64,000 nt of DNA, taken from Actinocrispum wychmicini. GTDB taxonomy: Bacteria; Actinomycetota; Actinomycetes; Mycobacteriales; Pseudonocardiaceae. This document shows, in pieces, positions 1 to 8,395 of the stretch. The stretch covers positions 1,553,546 through 1,617,545 of the forward strand of contig NZ_SLWS01000001.1 in the NCBI RefSeq assembly GCF_004345645.1, in the 5' to 3' direction. The translations under genes and the position numbers were made by a program. Under the pieces are notes generated by a model, which saw nothing but the letters and a program-made list of their open reading frames with translations, ran no database searches and was not told the DNA's origin. Each line of letters starts with the position of its first letter. Position 1 is the stretch's first letter.

Positions 1-66
1 CGGAGTGCCCGGCACACCACGTGGAAGGCCATGGACGCCTTCCTGGAGAAACACGCGGCCGCATGA
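1..66 (+). CDS. C-terminal end of an unidentified protein (partial)
   Basis: Only the last 21 codons and a TGA stop lie in the window. The visible residues include HTTWKAMDAFLEKHAAA, a helix of the kind that closes many alpha/beta-hydrolase-like proteins, but this is too little to assign a family. The stop overlaps the next start as ATGA, so the two genes are probably translationally coupled. Confidence 0.55.
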   Translation, partial: RSARHTTWKAMDAFLEKHAAA

Positions 67-599
67 GCGCCTGGCCGTGGACCCCGGACCTGGTCCGGAA
101 AGAGCTGACCGACTATCTCGACGTGGCGATGACCATGCCGGACAGTCCGACCGCGTGTCCACCGTGGACGGTCACCGACCTGACCGCGCATCTGGTGGCG
201 ACGTTCCGGCGGTACCGGATGCTGCTCGCCCGGTCCCGGTCCGGCGACTTCACCAAGCCGTTCGAGCCGGAGGAACTGTCCCGCTGGAACCTCGCCTCGG
301 TCGCCGAGTACTCGGGTGACAGTTTCGCCGAGCTGCCCGAGGAGGTCGACGGCTTCATCGCCGAGGCGACCAACCCGATGGAGATGATGGCCAACCAGCG
401 CGGCCCGATCCCGGTGGCGTTGCAGCTGGTGTTCGGCCTCAACGAACTCGTCCTGCATCACCACGACGTGGTCCCGTACCGGCCGGAACGGACAGTCCTG
501 GAGCCGCTGTTGGACATGTGGCAGCGGCGGTACGCCCCGTTGCCGGAGGAGCCGGACCCGTGGCATCGGATCCTGCTGGCCTCCGGCCGGAACGTCTGA
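63..599 (+). CDS. Maleylpyruvate isomerase / DinB-like (mycothiol-dependent fold) protein
   Basis: A 178-residue protein beginning MSAWPW; this ATG overlaps the upstream TGA and was preferred over an in-frame ATG at 21. A W-T-V-x-D-L-x-A-H motif (His43) and a later E-L-V-L-H-H-H-D segment give the His plus ExxxH pattern that binds metal in mycothiol-dependent isomerases and other DinB four-helix proteins. The family is known for thiol-cofactor isomerisation or detoxification, but the substrate cannot be read here. It is probably cytoplasmic, since no signal peptide or membrane segment is visible. It ends four bases before the convergent acyl-CoA dehydrogenase gene. Confidence 0.7.
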   Translation: MSAWPWTPDLVRKELTDYLDVAMTMPDSPTACPPWTVTDLTAHLVATFRRYRMLLARSRSGDFTKPFEPEELSRWNLASVAEYSGDSFAELPEEVDGFIAEATNPMEMMANQRGPIPVALQLVFGLNELVLHHHDVVPYRPERTVLEPLLDMWQRRYAPLPEEPDPWHRILLASGRNV

Positions 600-603
600 G
601 GAG

Positions 604-1803
604 CTACTTCAGCTCGCCCGAGGACTTGCCGAGCAGGCGACGGGCCACGATGAGCTGCTGGATCTGCTGGGTGCCCTCGAAGATGTCCAGGATCTTCGCG
701 TCCCGGGCCCACTTCTCCAGCAGCGCGTTCTCGGTGTAGCCGAGGGAGCCGCAGAGTTCCACGCAGCGCAGGGTGATCTCGGTGGCGACCCGGCCGGCTT
801 TCGCCTTGGCCTGCGAGGCTTCCAGGGAGTTCGGCTTGGAGTTGTCGGCCATCCAGGCGGCTTTCAGGGTCAGCAGGTTCGCGGACTCCCAGTCGGCTTC
901 GAGGGCGAGGAAGGCCGCGGCGGCCGCGTGCTGGTTGTTCGCCGGCTTGTCGTAGTCGACTTTGACGCCGGCTTCGGCGAGCAGCTTCTCGGTCTCTTCC
1001 AGGGCGGCGTGGGCCAGGCCGACGGCCATGGCGGCGACCAGTGGGCGGGTGTTGTCGAACGTCTGCATGACGCCCGCGAACCCCTGGCTGATCTCGGGGT
1101 TGCCGAGCAGGTTCTCGGCGGGCACGTGGCAGTCGGTGAACCGGATGACCGCGGTGTCCGAGGAGCGGATGCCGAGCTTGTTCTCCAGCCGCACCACCGC
1201 CATGCCGGGGGTGCCCTTCTCCACCACGAAGGACTTGATCGCGGCCCGGCCGAGTGACTTGTCCAAAGTGGCCCACACCACGACCGCGTCGGACCGTTCG
1301 CCCGCGGTGACGAAGATCTTCTCGCCGTTGATCACGTAATGGTCGCCGTCCTTGACCGCGGTGGTCGTGATCGCCGCCGAGTCCGAGCCGCAGTCCGGCT
1401 CGGTGATCGCCATGGACGCCCAGAGCTTGCCGAACCGGGCGAGCTGCTCCTCGTTGGCGACCGACGCGATGGCCGCGTTGCCCAGGCCCTGGCGCGGCAT
1501 GGACAGCAGGAAGCCGACGTCGCCCCAGCATAGCTCGATCGTGCCAAGGACCGTGGACATGTTGGCGCCGTTACGGATTCCGGTCGCCTTCGTCGAGTCA
1601 CGCCGGACGCCGGACGCGCCGCCGCCACCTTCGCCGGACGCGTTCACGCCGTCCAACAGGGCCGCGAAGATGTCCAGCTCCTTGGGGTACGTGTGTTCCG
1701 CGCGGTCGTACTTGCGCGAGTTCGGCCGGAAGATCTCGGCGGCCGCCTGGTGCGCCTGGTTGATCAGGGCGCCGAACTTCTTGGGGATCTCCAGGTTGAT
1801 CAC
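604..1803 (-). CDS. Acyl-CoA dehydrogenase (FadE23-like)
   Basis: A 399-residue FAD-dependent acyl-CoA dehydrogenase that introduces alpha,beta-unsaturation into an acyl-CoA. Visible landmarks are AITEPDCGSDSAA (FAD/substrate loop), GEKIFVTAGERSD and the C-terminal DIFEGTQQIQ segment typical of the family. The GTG start at 1803 overlaps the upstream TGA as GTGA, which sets the start. Together with the upstream gene it forms a tandem pair like mycobacterial fadE24-fadE23; that comparison is from memory. Such neighbours often form heteromeric enzymes, which is inference here. The physiological acyl-CoA is unknown. Confidence 0.85.
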   Translation of the reverse strand: MINLEIPKKFGALINQAHQAAAEIFRPNSRKYDRAEHTYPKELDIFAALLDGVNASGEGGGGASGVRRDSTKATGIRNGANMSTVLGTIELCWGDVGFLLSMPRQGLGNAAIASVANEEQLARFGKLWASMAITEPDCGSDSAAITTTAVKDGDHYVINGEKIFVTAGERSDAVVVWATLDKSLGRAAIKSFVVEKGTPGMAVVRLENKLGIRSSDTAVIRFTDCHVPAENLLGNPEISQGFAGVMQTFDNTRPLVAAMAVGLAHAALEETEKLLAEAGVKVDYDKPANNQHAAAAAFLALEADWESANLLTLKAAWMADNSKPNSLEASQAKAKAGRVATEITLRCVELCGSLGYTENALLEKWARDAKILDIFEGTQQIQQLIVARRLLGKSSGELK

Positions 1804-3113
1804 AGCAGTACCGCCCCTTCCATCAGACCGATCGCTCGCAAGTCCCGATACCACCGTTCCACCGGATGCTCCTTGACGAACCCGTGCCCGCCGAGCAGTT
1901 GCACGCCGTCGCTGCCGATGGTCATTCCCTTGTCGGCACACAGCTTCCGGGCGAGCGCGACGTCACGGGCGTACGGCTTTCCTTGCTCGGCACGGGCTGC
2001 CGCCCGGTACGTGAGCAGCCGCATCCCTTCCAGCTCGATGCTGATGTCCGCGACCCTGAACGCCACTCCCTGCCGGTGGCTGACCGGTTCGCCGAACGCC
2101 ACCCGCTCGTTGACGTACGGGATCACGTAGTCCAGCACGGCCTGGGCCGTGCCGACCGCCAGGGCACACCACCCCAGCCGGCTGAGCCGGACGCATTCGA
2201 CGTACGAAGCCTTGTCCCCCAACAGGGCGGACCGCGGCACGGTGACGCCGTCGAGCACCAGCCGGCCCATTCCGGCGGCCCGCAGTCCCATCGCCGGCTC
2301 GGCCTCGATCAGCACACCGGAGGACTCCACGATGAACAACGTGGGCGAGCCGTCCAGCATCGCGGCCACCACGAACAGTTCGGCGTCGGCGGCCCGCGGC
2401 ACCAGCGACTTCACGCCGTCCAGCCGGTATCCCCGCGGTGTCCGGGTCGCCTTCGTGGCCAGGGCGAACGGGTCGAACAACGGTTTCGGCTCCAGAATCG
2501 CCAACGCGGCCGCGGGCACGTTATCGCCCACAAAGGACGGCAGGTACGTGGCCTGCTGGTCGGCGTCGCCCCACAGCACCAACGCGTTGCTCACCGCCGA
2601 GGGCGCCAGGCAGGCGACCGCGAGCCCCATGTCGCCGTGTGCCAACGCCTCCGCGATCAGCACACCGGACACAGTGGACCGCTCGGTGCCCACGCCGCCG
2701 AGGGACTCCGGCACGCCGATCATGGTCACGCCCAGTTCGGCGGCGGTGGCGAGCAGCTCGGCGGGAGGCGTGCACGCGGTGTCCGCGTCGGCGGCGGCCG
2801 GACGCAGCCGCTCGGTCGCGAACTCCGCGACCGTGTCCCGGATCATCTGCTGCTCGTCGTCGGGGGTGAGGTCGAACAGGCCGCGTTCTCCCACCGGCTC
2901 GAGCCGGGCGGGCTTGCCCAGCCGGGTCGCGGCCTGGAACGTGCGGGTCGCGGCGCCGAACGTGCGGAACCCGGTCCTGGTCGCCTGGTAGACGCCGCGC
3001 TCGATCGGCTTGTTCAGCCCGAGCCGCTGCACGATGCGTGCCCCTGCGATCCGGTTGAGTACCGCGAGCGCGATACCCATGGCGTCCCGCTTGTGCCGTT
3101 CGACCAATGTCAC
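1800..3113 (-). CDS. Acyl-CoA dehydrogenase partner subunit (FadE24-like)
   Basis: About 437 residues from a GTG at 3113 behind GAGGAG; a TTG at 3107 and an ATG at 3080 are alternative starts. An extra N-terminal region of roughly 65 residues (GIALAVLNRIAG...) precedes the usual acyl-CoA dehydrogenase fold. The C-terminal GGHGFVKEHPVERWYRD motif is present, but the protein stops right after MEGAVLL, lacking the terminal helix seen in its neighbour (EGTQQIQQLIVARR). This asymmetry fits a partner subunit in a hetero-oligomer. The gene lies directly downstream of a perfect palindrome and overlaps the next dehydrogenase by four bases. Confidence 0.8.
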   Translation of the reverse strand: MTLVERHKRDAMGIALAVLNRIAGARIVQRLGLNKPIERGVYQATRTGFRTFGAATRTFQAATRLGKPARLEPVGERGLFDLTPDDEQQMIRDTVAEFATERLRPAAADADTACTPPAELLATAAELGVTMIGVPESLGGVGTERSTVSGVLIAEALAHGDMGLAVACLAPSAVSNALVLWGDADQQATYLPSFVGDNVPAAALAILEPKPLFDPFALATKATRTPRGYRLDGVKSLVPRAADAELFVVAAMLDGSPTLFIVESSGVLIEAEPAMGLRAAGMGRLVLDGVTVPRSALLGDKASYVECVRLSRLGWCALAVGTAQAVLDYVIPYVNERVAFGEPVSHRQGVAFRVADISIELEGMRLLTYRAAARAEQGKPYARDVALARKLCADKGMTIGSDGVQLLGGHGFVKEHPVERWYRDLRAIGLMEGAVLL

Positions 3114-3134
3114 CAACTCCTCGCTCCGTTGCTT

Positions 3135-3152
3135 ACCTACTCTAGAGTAGGT
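3135..3152. promoter_or_regulatory. Perfect 18-bp palindrome, probable repressor operator
   Basis: ACCTACTCTAGAGTAGGT is self-complementary over all 18 bases. It lies 21 bp upstream of the GTG of the acyl-CoA dehydrogenase pair and within the divergent promoter region shared with the oxidoreductase starting at 3244. Length and position are those of a dimeric TetR or GntR operator. The cognate regulator is not identifiable in the window. Confidence 0.6.
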
Positions 3153-3243
3153 TTCGGTCGATCGCGAGGGGTGATCGGGCATACCGGCGGCCCCGCCCTT
3201 GTTAGCGCTCGGTGAGCGGAGTGAACGAGCGAGGAGCGGACGA

Positions 3244-4158
3244 ATGCCCAAGGCAGTGCGGTTCGACGAGTACGGCGGGATCGACGTCCTGCGGGTGGTG
3301 GAGGTGCCGGTGCCTGAGCCGGCCGCCGGTGAGGTGCTGGTCAAGGTCAAGGCGGCGTCGATCAACCCGGGCGAGGGCAAGATCCGCGCCGGGCTGCTGC
3401 ACGCGATCTGGCCGGCCACGTTCCCGTCCGGCCAGGGCAGTGACCTGGCCGGGATCGTCGAGCAGGTGGGCGAAGGGGTGACCGGCTTCACAGCTGGCGA
3501 TGAGGTCGTCGGCTTCACGGACGACCGCGCCAGCCACGCCGAGTACGTGGTCGCGGCGGCCAAGAACCTGACCGCCAAGCCCGCGAACGTGCCGTGGGAG
3601 GTCGCCGGGACGTTGTTCGTCGCCGGGAGCACGGCCTACGCGGCTGTCCGTGCCGTGTCCCTGAAGCCAGGCGACACAGTGGCGGTGTCCGGGGCCGCCG
3701 GCGGCGTCGGTTCTCTCGTCGTACAACTGGCGGCCCGCGCCGGCGCCGAGGTCATCGGCATCGCCGGCCCGGCGAACCACGACTGGCTCGTGGCGCACGG
3801 AGCCAAGCCGGTCGCCTACGGGGACGGGCTGGCCGACCGGCTGCGCGCCGCGGGCACGATCGACGCCTTCATCGACACGCACGGCGACGGCTACGTGAAA
3901 CTCGCGGTCGAGCTGGGGATCAGCCCGGACCGGATCGACACGATCGCGGACTTCGCGGCCGTCCAGACCTACGGGGTGAAGGCGGAAGGCAGCGCGGTGG
4001 CCAGCACGGCCGAGGTCGTCGGCGAGCTGGTCGCCCTGGTCGCGGCCGGCGACCTTGAGGTGCCGATCGCGGCGACGTATCCGTTGACCGAGGTCCGCGC
4101 GGCCTACGAGGAACTCGAGAAGGGACACACGCGAGGCAAGATCGTGCTGCTGCCCTGA
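3244..4158 (+). CDS. Zinc-independent NADP-dependent quinone oxidoreductase (MDR family)
   Basis: A 304-residue medium-chain reductase starting MPKAVRFDEYGG, with GAGGAG upstream. The GroES-like N-terminal half contains the INPGEGKIR and GSDLAGIVEQVG segments. The Rossmann half has the A-x-x-G-x-G-S motif in VSGAAGGVGSLVVQLAARAG. No zinc-binding cysteines are visible, which places it with quinone oxidoreductase or enoyl reductase members rather than alcohol dehydrogenases. It is transcribed away from the acyl-CoA dehydrogenase pair across the palindromic promoter region, so co-regulation is plausible. Confidence 0.85.
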   Translation: MPKAVRFDEYGGIDVLRVVEVPVPEPAAGEVLVKVKAASINPGEGKIRAGLLHAIWPATFPSGQGSDLAGIVEQVGEGVTGFTAGDEVVGFTDDRASHAEYVVAAAKNLTAKPANVPWEVAGTLFVAGSTAYAAVRAVSLKPGDTVAVSGAAGGVGSLVVQLAARAGAEVIGIAGPANHDWLVAHGAKPVAYGDGLADRLRAAGTIDAFIDTHGDGYVKLAVELGISPDRIDTIADFAAVQTYGVKAEGSAVASTAEVVGELVALVAAGDLEVPIAATYPLTEVRAAYEELEKGHTRGKIVLLP

Positions 4159-4193
4159 CAACCCACGCGGTGGGCCACCTCGTACAGCGGTGA

Positions 4194-5510
4194 GTGATCC
4201 GGATACTTCCGTGGCTGTCGTTGGTGGTGGCGGCCTGGCAGAGCGTGGCGAGCGTCCGGGAGGCGTTGCGCCAAGGCCAGGACGACCTCTACGTCTATCT
4301 CCTAGGCGTCCACGCGGCAGCGAACGGCATGCCGCTGTACGGGGTGCGCGCGCCGAACGGCGACCCGTTCATCTATCCACCGTTCGCGGCGTTAGTGATG
4401 TGGCCGATGTCCTGGGTCACGCAACGGTGGGCGAGCGCGTTGTGGACAGCCGGGACGCTTGTTGTACTCCTGTTCCTCGTGGTCGTGCTGGCCTGGGGGA
4501 AACGGCAGGAGTGGCGTCCCCCTGTCTGGTGGACCGTGGTCCTCGGCAGCTACAGCCTGCTGCTGGTGACCACGCCCAGCCGGTTGAACCTGGGTCTCGG
4601 CCAGGTCAGCGCCTTGATCGCGCTGTTGGTGGCGGTGGACGTCCTGAAGGTGACACCACAGTCGACCCGCGGAATCTGTCTGGGCGTCGCGGCCGCGATC
4701 AAGCTCACGCCGCTGGCGTTCGTGGTGTACCTGCTGATATGCGGGCGCCCACGGGACGGCCTACGAGCGTCGGCCGCGTTCGTGGGTTGCGGCGCGCTCG
4801 CGTTTGCCGTGCTGCCGCGCGACTCGGGGGCCTATTGGACGGACGCTGTTTTTCACATGGAGGCCCGTCTCGGCTACCTGGACTATGTGGACAACCAGTC
4901 CGCCCAGGGTTTCCTGCTGCGAACCGGGCTGCCGGGCCTGTGGCCGGTGATCGCGGGCGCGGTCATGGTTTTCGCGCTGTACCAGGGCAGGTTGCTCGCC
5001 CGCGGTGGACATGACGTGCTCGGGATGCTCGTGATCGGGTGTGCGGCGATCGTGGCGTCGCCGATCAGCTGGGGGCATCATCTGTTCTGGGTGGTGCTCG
5101 CCGGGCTGTGGCTGGTGTGGTCGGCCAGACCCGTTCAGGTCGTCGTGGGGGCCGCTGTCCTCGCTGTGATGCTCGTCTGGCCTGATCTGGAGCCGGGCCA
5201 GGCCGGTCTGGTCACCGGCAACAGTCGCCTGCTCACGGCCGTGTTGCTGGCAGGCGGCATCCTGTTTGCAACCAACCGTGGGGTCCACCTCGTTCCCATG
5301 CGTAGAGCGAGAGGAGCGGGGCATGGGGGATCGCGACGACGAGTTCGTCGAGTTCGTCCGGACGCACGGCGCGGACCTCCGACGGACCGCGTTCCTGCTG
5401 TGCGGCGACTGGCACCGCGCTCAGGACCTCACCCAGAACGTGTTGATCAAGCTGTTCCTGGCGTGGCCGAAACTGCATCGGGACGACGGTCTGCGCGGTT
5501 ACGCCCGTAA
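4194..5510 (+). CDS. Glycosyltransferase family 87 (DUF2029)-like polytopic membrane protein with read-through tail
   Basis: About 360 residues are a hydrophobic polytopic protein with roughly nine membrane helices. An aspartate pair follows the first segment (GQDDLYVYLLGVHAA), and a FIYPPFAALVMWP loop is typical of GT87/DUF2029 polyprenol-phosphate mannosyltransferases of cell-envelope synthesis. The GTG at 4194 is the likely start. The open frame does not stop where the membrane domain ends. It continues about 62 codons as Arg-rich sequence through the start of the sigma-factor gene, so the tail is probably an artefact of a lost stop or a frameshift. A TTA codon lies at 4392. Confidence 0.7.
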   Translation: MIRILPWLSLVVAAWQSVASVREALRQGQDDLYVYLLGVHAAANGMPLYGVRAPNGDPFIYPPFAALVMWPMSWVTQRWASALWTAGTLVVLLFLVVVLAWGKRQEWRPPVWWTVVLGSYSLLLVTTPSRLNLGLGQVSALIALLVAVDVLKVTPQSTRGICLGVAAAIKLTPLAFVVYLLICGRPRDGLRASAAFVGCGALAFAVLPRDSGAYWTDAVFHMEARLGYLDYVDNQSAQGFLLRTGLPGLWPVIAGAVMVFALYQGRLLARGGHDVLGMLVIGCAAIVASPISWGHHLFWVVLAGLWLVWSARPVQVVVGAAVLAVMLVWPDLEPGQAGLVTGNSRLLTAVLLAGGILFATNRGVHLVPMRRARGAGHGGSRRRVRRVRPDARRGPPTDRVPAVRRLAPRSGPHPERVDQAVPGVAETASGRRSARLRP

Positions 5511-5823
5511 GACGCTGGTCCGGACGGTGATCGACGAGTCACGCCGGTTCTGGCACCGCGAACGGGCGACCGCGGTCCTGCCTGAGACCTCGACGACAGG
5601 CCCTGACCCGGACATCTCGGTCGATGTGCTCCGCGCGCTCGCGGCGCTCCCGGCCCGGCAACGCGCCACGGTCGTCCTCCGGTACTGGGAGGATCTGCCG
5701 GTCGACGAGGTGGCGAAGGTGCTGGGCTGCAGCGAGGGCACGGTGAAAAGCCAGGCCGCGCGCGGGCTGGCCACGTTACGTGCGATGACCAGCGACGACG
5801 GGCTGCTGGAGGGACACCGATGA
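5323..5823 (+). CDS. SigE-family ECF RNA polymerase sigma factor
   Basis: A 166-residue sigma-70 family protein. Region 2 is at about residues 5-70 (FVRTHGADLRRTAFLLCGD, then QDLTQNVLIKLFLAWP). Region 4 is at about 105-155 (LPARQRATVVLRYWEDLPVDEVA, GCSEGTVKSQAARGL). GAGGAGCGGGGC precedes the ATG at 5323, so this start was preferred over 5266. It overlaps the GT87 frame by 188 bases and is coupled by ATGA to the next gene, a membrane protein in the usual anti-sigma position. A TTA codon occurs at 5776. It presumably directs polymerase to a stress or envelope regulon; the regulon itself is unknown. Confidence 0.88.
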   Translation: MGDRDDEFVEFVRTHGADLRRTAFLLCGDWHRAQDLTQNVLIKLFLAWPKLHRDDGLRGYARKTLVRTVIDESRRFWHRERATAVLPETSTTGPDPDISVDVLRALAALPARQRATVVLRYWEDLPVDEVAKVLGCSEGTVKSQAARGLATLRAMTSDDGLLEGHR

Positions 5824-6644
5824 ACGACGACGACCAAACAGTGGCCAAGGCGTTGCTGGAGCGCGCGGTGAGCACGGAGCCGCCGCTGGACATGGACCCG
5901 CATGCGTTGCTGCGGACCGCGCGTCGACGCCAGTCCCGTCGGCGGACTGTCATCAGCAGTGGTGCGATCCTGGGCGTGGTCGCCGTCGCGATGGGTGCGG
6001 TGATTCTGACCGGGAACAAGAAGGACAGCGTGCCGATCGGTCCCTCGATCCGGACCGACGTGAGCACGACGGCACCTGAGACGTCGGCGGCGGACCCGGC
6101 ACAGCGGCCAGGCCGGCCACCGGTGGGGCAGCCGCCGTCGACCCAACGTGTCATCGACGACCGCGGCAAGCGGTTGACCGAGATGTTCGCCAACGCCCAC
6201 ATCGTCCCGCCGGGAATGACGGTCGAACCCTCCGCCGACGCGCCCGACGAACCGTTCCAGTTCGCCCGGGAGAACACCGACTCCTACCAGGCGTACGCGA
6301 TTCTCAGGGACAGCCGCGGCGCCGGCCGGGTGGCCGTCAACGTCACCCGGTCGCGGCCGCTGACCGACGTGCTGAGCTGCAAAGCGGTGCAGGAGAGCAT
6401 CTTCTGCCTGGAGAAGAGGTTCCCGGACGGCAGCAAGGCCAGGGTCTTCGACATCCACGGTCCGGTCACTGTCCCGAACTCGGTGTTGCGGCGGCTCACC
6501 GTCATCCGGCCGAACGGGTCGTTCCTGGAGATGTACGTCGAGAACACGACGGGCCTGTTCGCCACCGCGGCGACCAGGGACGACCCGCCGCTGACCGCCG
6601 ACGACCTGTTCAAGGTGGCGGCGACACCCAGCTTCGCCTACTGA
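5820..6644 (+). CDS. Single-pass membrane protein, probable anti-sigma partner
   Basis: A 274-residue protein with an N-terminal cytoplasmic segment of about 42 residues ending in an Arg-rich stretch (TARRRQSRRR), one membrane helix at about 43-64 (VISSGAILGVVAVAMGAVIL), a Pro/Thr-rich linker and an extracytoplasmic domain of about 190 residues with two cysteines. The ATGA overlap with the sigma gene and this topology match anti-sigma or sensor partners of SigE-type factors. No zinc HxxxCxxC motif is visible, so the anti-sigma role rests on position. It overlaps the convergent LysR gene by seven bases. Confidence 0.7.
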   Translation: MNDDDQTVAKALLERAVSTEPPLDMDPHALLRTARRRQSRRRTVISSGAILGVVAVAMGAVILTGNKKDSVPIGPSIRTDVSTTAPETSAADPAQRPGRPPVGQPPSTQRVIDDRGKRLTEMFANAHIVPPGMTVEPSADAPDEPFQFARENTDSYQAYAILRDSRGAGRVAVNVTRSRPLTDVLSCKAVQESIFCLEKRFPDGSKARVFDIHGPVTVPNSVLRRLTVIRPNGSFLEMYVENTTGLFATAATRDDPPLTADDLFKVAATPSFAY

Positions 6645-7537
6645 TCTACTGGTGTCAGCAGGTCCAGGAAAGCCTGCGCCGCAGGAGAAAGGGTGATGCC
6701 GCTCGCGGTGGCCGCGTAGATCTGACGCGGCGCGATGTCGTCCGGGTGCACGAGCACCAGCGAGATGTCCGGGCGGCAGGCGTCCACCGCGAGCGACGGG
6801 ATCAGCGTGACGCCGACGCCGGCCGCGACAAAGCCCTGCTTGGCCATCCAGTCCCGGGCCACGAAGCCGATCTTGGGCTGGAAACCCTTGCGCAGGCACG
6901 AACTCATCAGGGTGTCCTCGGGTTTGGTGCTGCCGGCGATCCAGTTCTCGTCGACCAGCTCCTTCAGCCGGACCTGGCGCGCGCCGGCCAGGGCGTGCCC
7001 CGGCGGCAGGGCGACGTACATGTAGTCGTCGCGCAGCTTGTGCAGGTCGAAGCCGTCGATGTGGTGCCTGCGCGGGAAACTCACCACGGCCACGTCGACG
7101 TCGCCGTCCGCGACCATGGCGAGCAGGCCCGGGGTGAAGCCTTCCCGGAGGGTGACCTGGACGTCCGGATAGGACTGTTGGAAGGCCCTGATGGCTTGGG
7201 GGACAAGGACGGCGTCCGCGGTGGCGAAGCCGGCCACGCGCAGGCTGCCGGTCGTCAGCGCCTGGAGGTTGGCCAGGTCGCGGCGGGCGGCGTCGAGCCT
7301 GTCGAGCACGGCTTGGGCGTGGCCGAGCAGGCGTCGTCCTGGCTCGGTCAGCCGGACACCTCGCGGCAGGCGGTCGAAGAGGGCGGTGCCCGCCTCCTCT
7401 TCGAGGGCCGAGATCTGCCGGGACACCGCCGACTGGGTGTAGCCCAGGTCCGGGGCCGCGGCGGTGAACGAACCCAGCCGGGCCACGGCCACGAAGACCC
7501 GCAGCAGCGGGGTGGCGAAGTCATGCGAGAGCGGCAT
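6638..7537 (-). CDS. LysR-family transcriptional regulator
   Basis: A 299-residue regulator. An N-terminal winged helix-turn-helix (FVAVARLGSFTAAAPDLGYTQSAVSRQISALEEEAG) is followed by a two-lobed periplasmic-binding-like effector domain (LRVAGFATADAVLVPQAI, DVDVAVVSFPRR, VGVTLIPSL). The ATG at 7537 places the HTH correctly; in-frame ATGs at 7546 and 7555 are possible. It is divergent from the dehydrogenase at 7596 with under 60 bases between, the classic LysR arrangement, so that gene is its likely target and repression of its own promoter is likely. The inducer is unknown. Confidence 0.9.
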   Translation of the reverse strand: MPLSHDFATPLLRVFVAVARLGSFTAAAPDLGYTQSAVSRQISALEEEAGTALFDRLPRGVRLTEPGRRLLGHAQAVLDRLDAARRDLANLQALTTGSLRVAGFATADAVLVPQAIRAFQQSYPDVQVTLREGFTPGLLAMVADGDVDVAVVSFPRRHHIDGFDLHKLRDDYMYVALPPGHALAGARQVRLKELVDENWIAGSTKPEDTLMSSCLRKGFQPKIGFVARDWMAKQGFVAAGVGVTLIPSLAVDACRPDISLVLVHPDDIAPRQIYAATASGITLSPAAQAFLDLLTPVDQ

Positions 7538-7595
7538 GGATTCCATGCTAGACATTCGCTGGTTGCATCGCTCGCCAGCGCCTAGCGTGGACGTC

Positions 7596-8369
7596 ATGAA
7601 GATCGCTTTTCTGGGCCTCGGCGCGATGGGCCTGCCGATGGCCAAGCGCGTCCTGGCCGCCGGACATGACCTGACAGTGTGGAACCGTTCACCCAAACAG
7701 TTCCCGGGCAAGGTGGCGGCCACGCCCGCTGAGGCGGTACGTGACGCTGAAGTCGTGATCACCATGCTCACCGACGCGGACGTGGTCAAGGAGGTGGTGA
7801 AGGGCCTGCCGTTGGCCGCCGGCACGCATCTGATCGAGATGTCCACCATCGGCCCGGACGCCGTCAACGAGGTCGCGGAGCTGCTGCCCGCCGGTGTGAC
7901 GTTGATCGACGCCCCGGTGCTGGGCAGCGTCGACCGGGCCGCGAAGGGTGAGCTGGTGCTGCACGTCGGCGGGGACGCGGATCCGGTGACGTCCGTCCTG
8001 GAGTTGTTCGGGACGGTCCGGCGGGACGGTCCGAGGGGTGCCGGCGCCGCCGTGAAACTCGTGTTGATCAACGCGGTCATCGCGGGGGTGGCGGTGATCG
8101 GCGAGGCGATGGCCCTCGCGGACCGGTTCGGCCTGCCGGAGGACGTGGTCAGGCAGGCCATGGCGGCGTCACCGCTGGCCGGCATCGCGGGCCGCGCCTT
8201 CGCGGAGGGGGTGTACTACCCGATTCGCCTGGCGGCCAAGGATGTGGCGCTGGCCAAGGGCGACCTGCCGGTGGCGAACACGGTGTTCGAGCACTTGGCG
8301 ACCGTGGCCGCCGACACTGACCTGGCTGGGACCGTCGATCAGATCAGGAACACGTTCTCGCGGAGCTGA
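7596..8369 (+). CDS. NAD(P)-dependent beta-hydroxyacid dehydrogenase family oxidoreductase
   Basis: A 257-residue protein of the 3-hydroxyisobutyrate dehydrogenase family. The N-terminal Rossmann motif is FLGLGAMGLPMAKRVLAAGH. The substrate loop, usually DAPVSGG, here reads IDAPVLGSVDRA. The catalytic lysine region is GAAVKLVLINAVIAG. It is slightly shorter than the roughly 290 residues usual for the family. Such enzymes oxidise small hydroxyacids or reduce semialdehydes, and the substrate cannot be specified. The divergent LysR gene probably controls it. Confidence 0.85.
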   Translation: MKIAFLGLGAMGLPMAKRVLAAGHDLTVWNRSPKQFPGKVAATPAEAVRDAEVVITMLTDADVVKEVVKGLPLAAGTHLIEMSTIGPDAVNEVAELLPAGVTLIDAPVLGSVDRAAKGELVLHVGGDADPVTSVLELFGTVRRDGPRGAGAAVKLVLINAVIAGVAVIGEAMALADRFGLPEDVVRQAMAASPLAGIAGRAFAEGVYYPIRLAAKDVALAKGDLPVANTVFEHLATVAADTDLAGTVDQIRNTFSRS

Positions 8370-8395
8370 CGGCAGGCCGCCCCTGGGGTCAGCAA

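Noticed and set aside
8351..8364. AACACGTTCT at the end of the dehydrogenase gene as a third KstR-like box
   Set aside because: It encodes Asn-Thr-Phe within a coding region, lacks the outer T and A, and has no promoter context.
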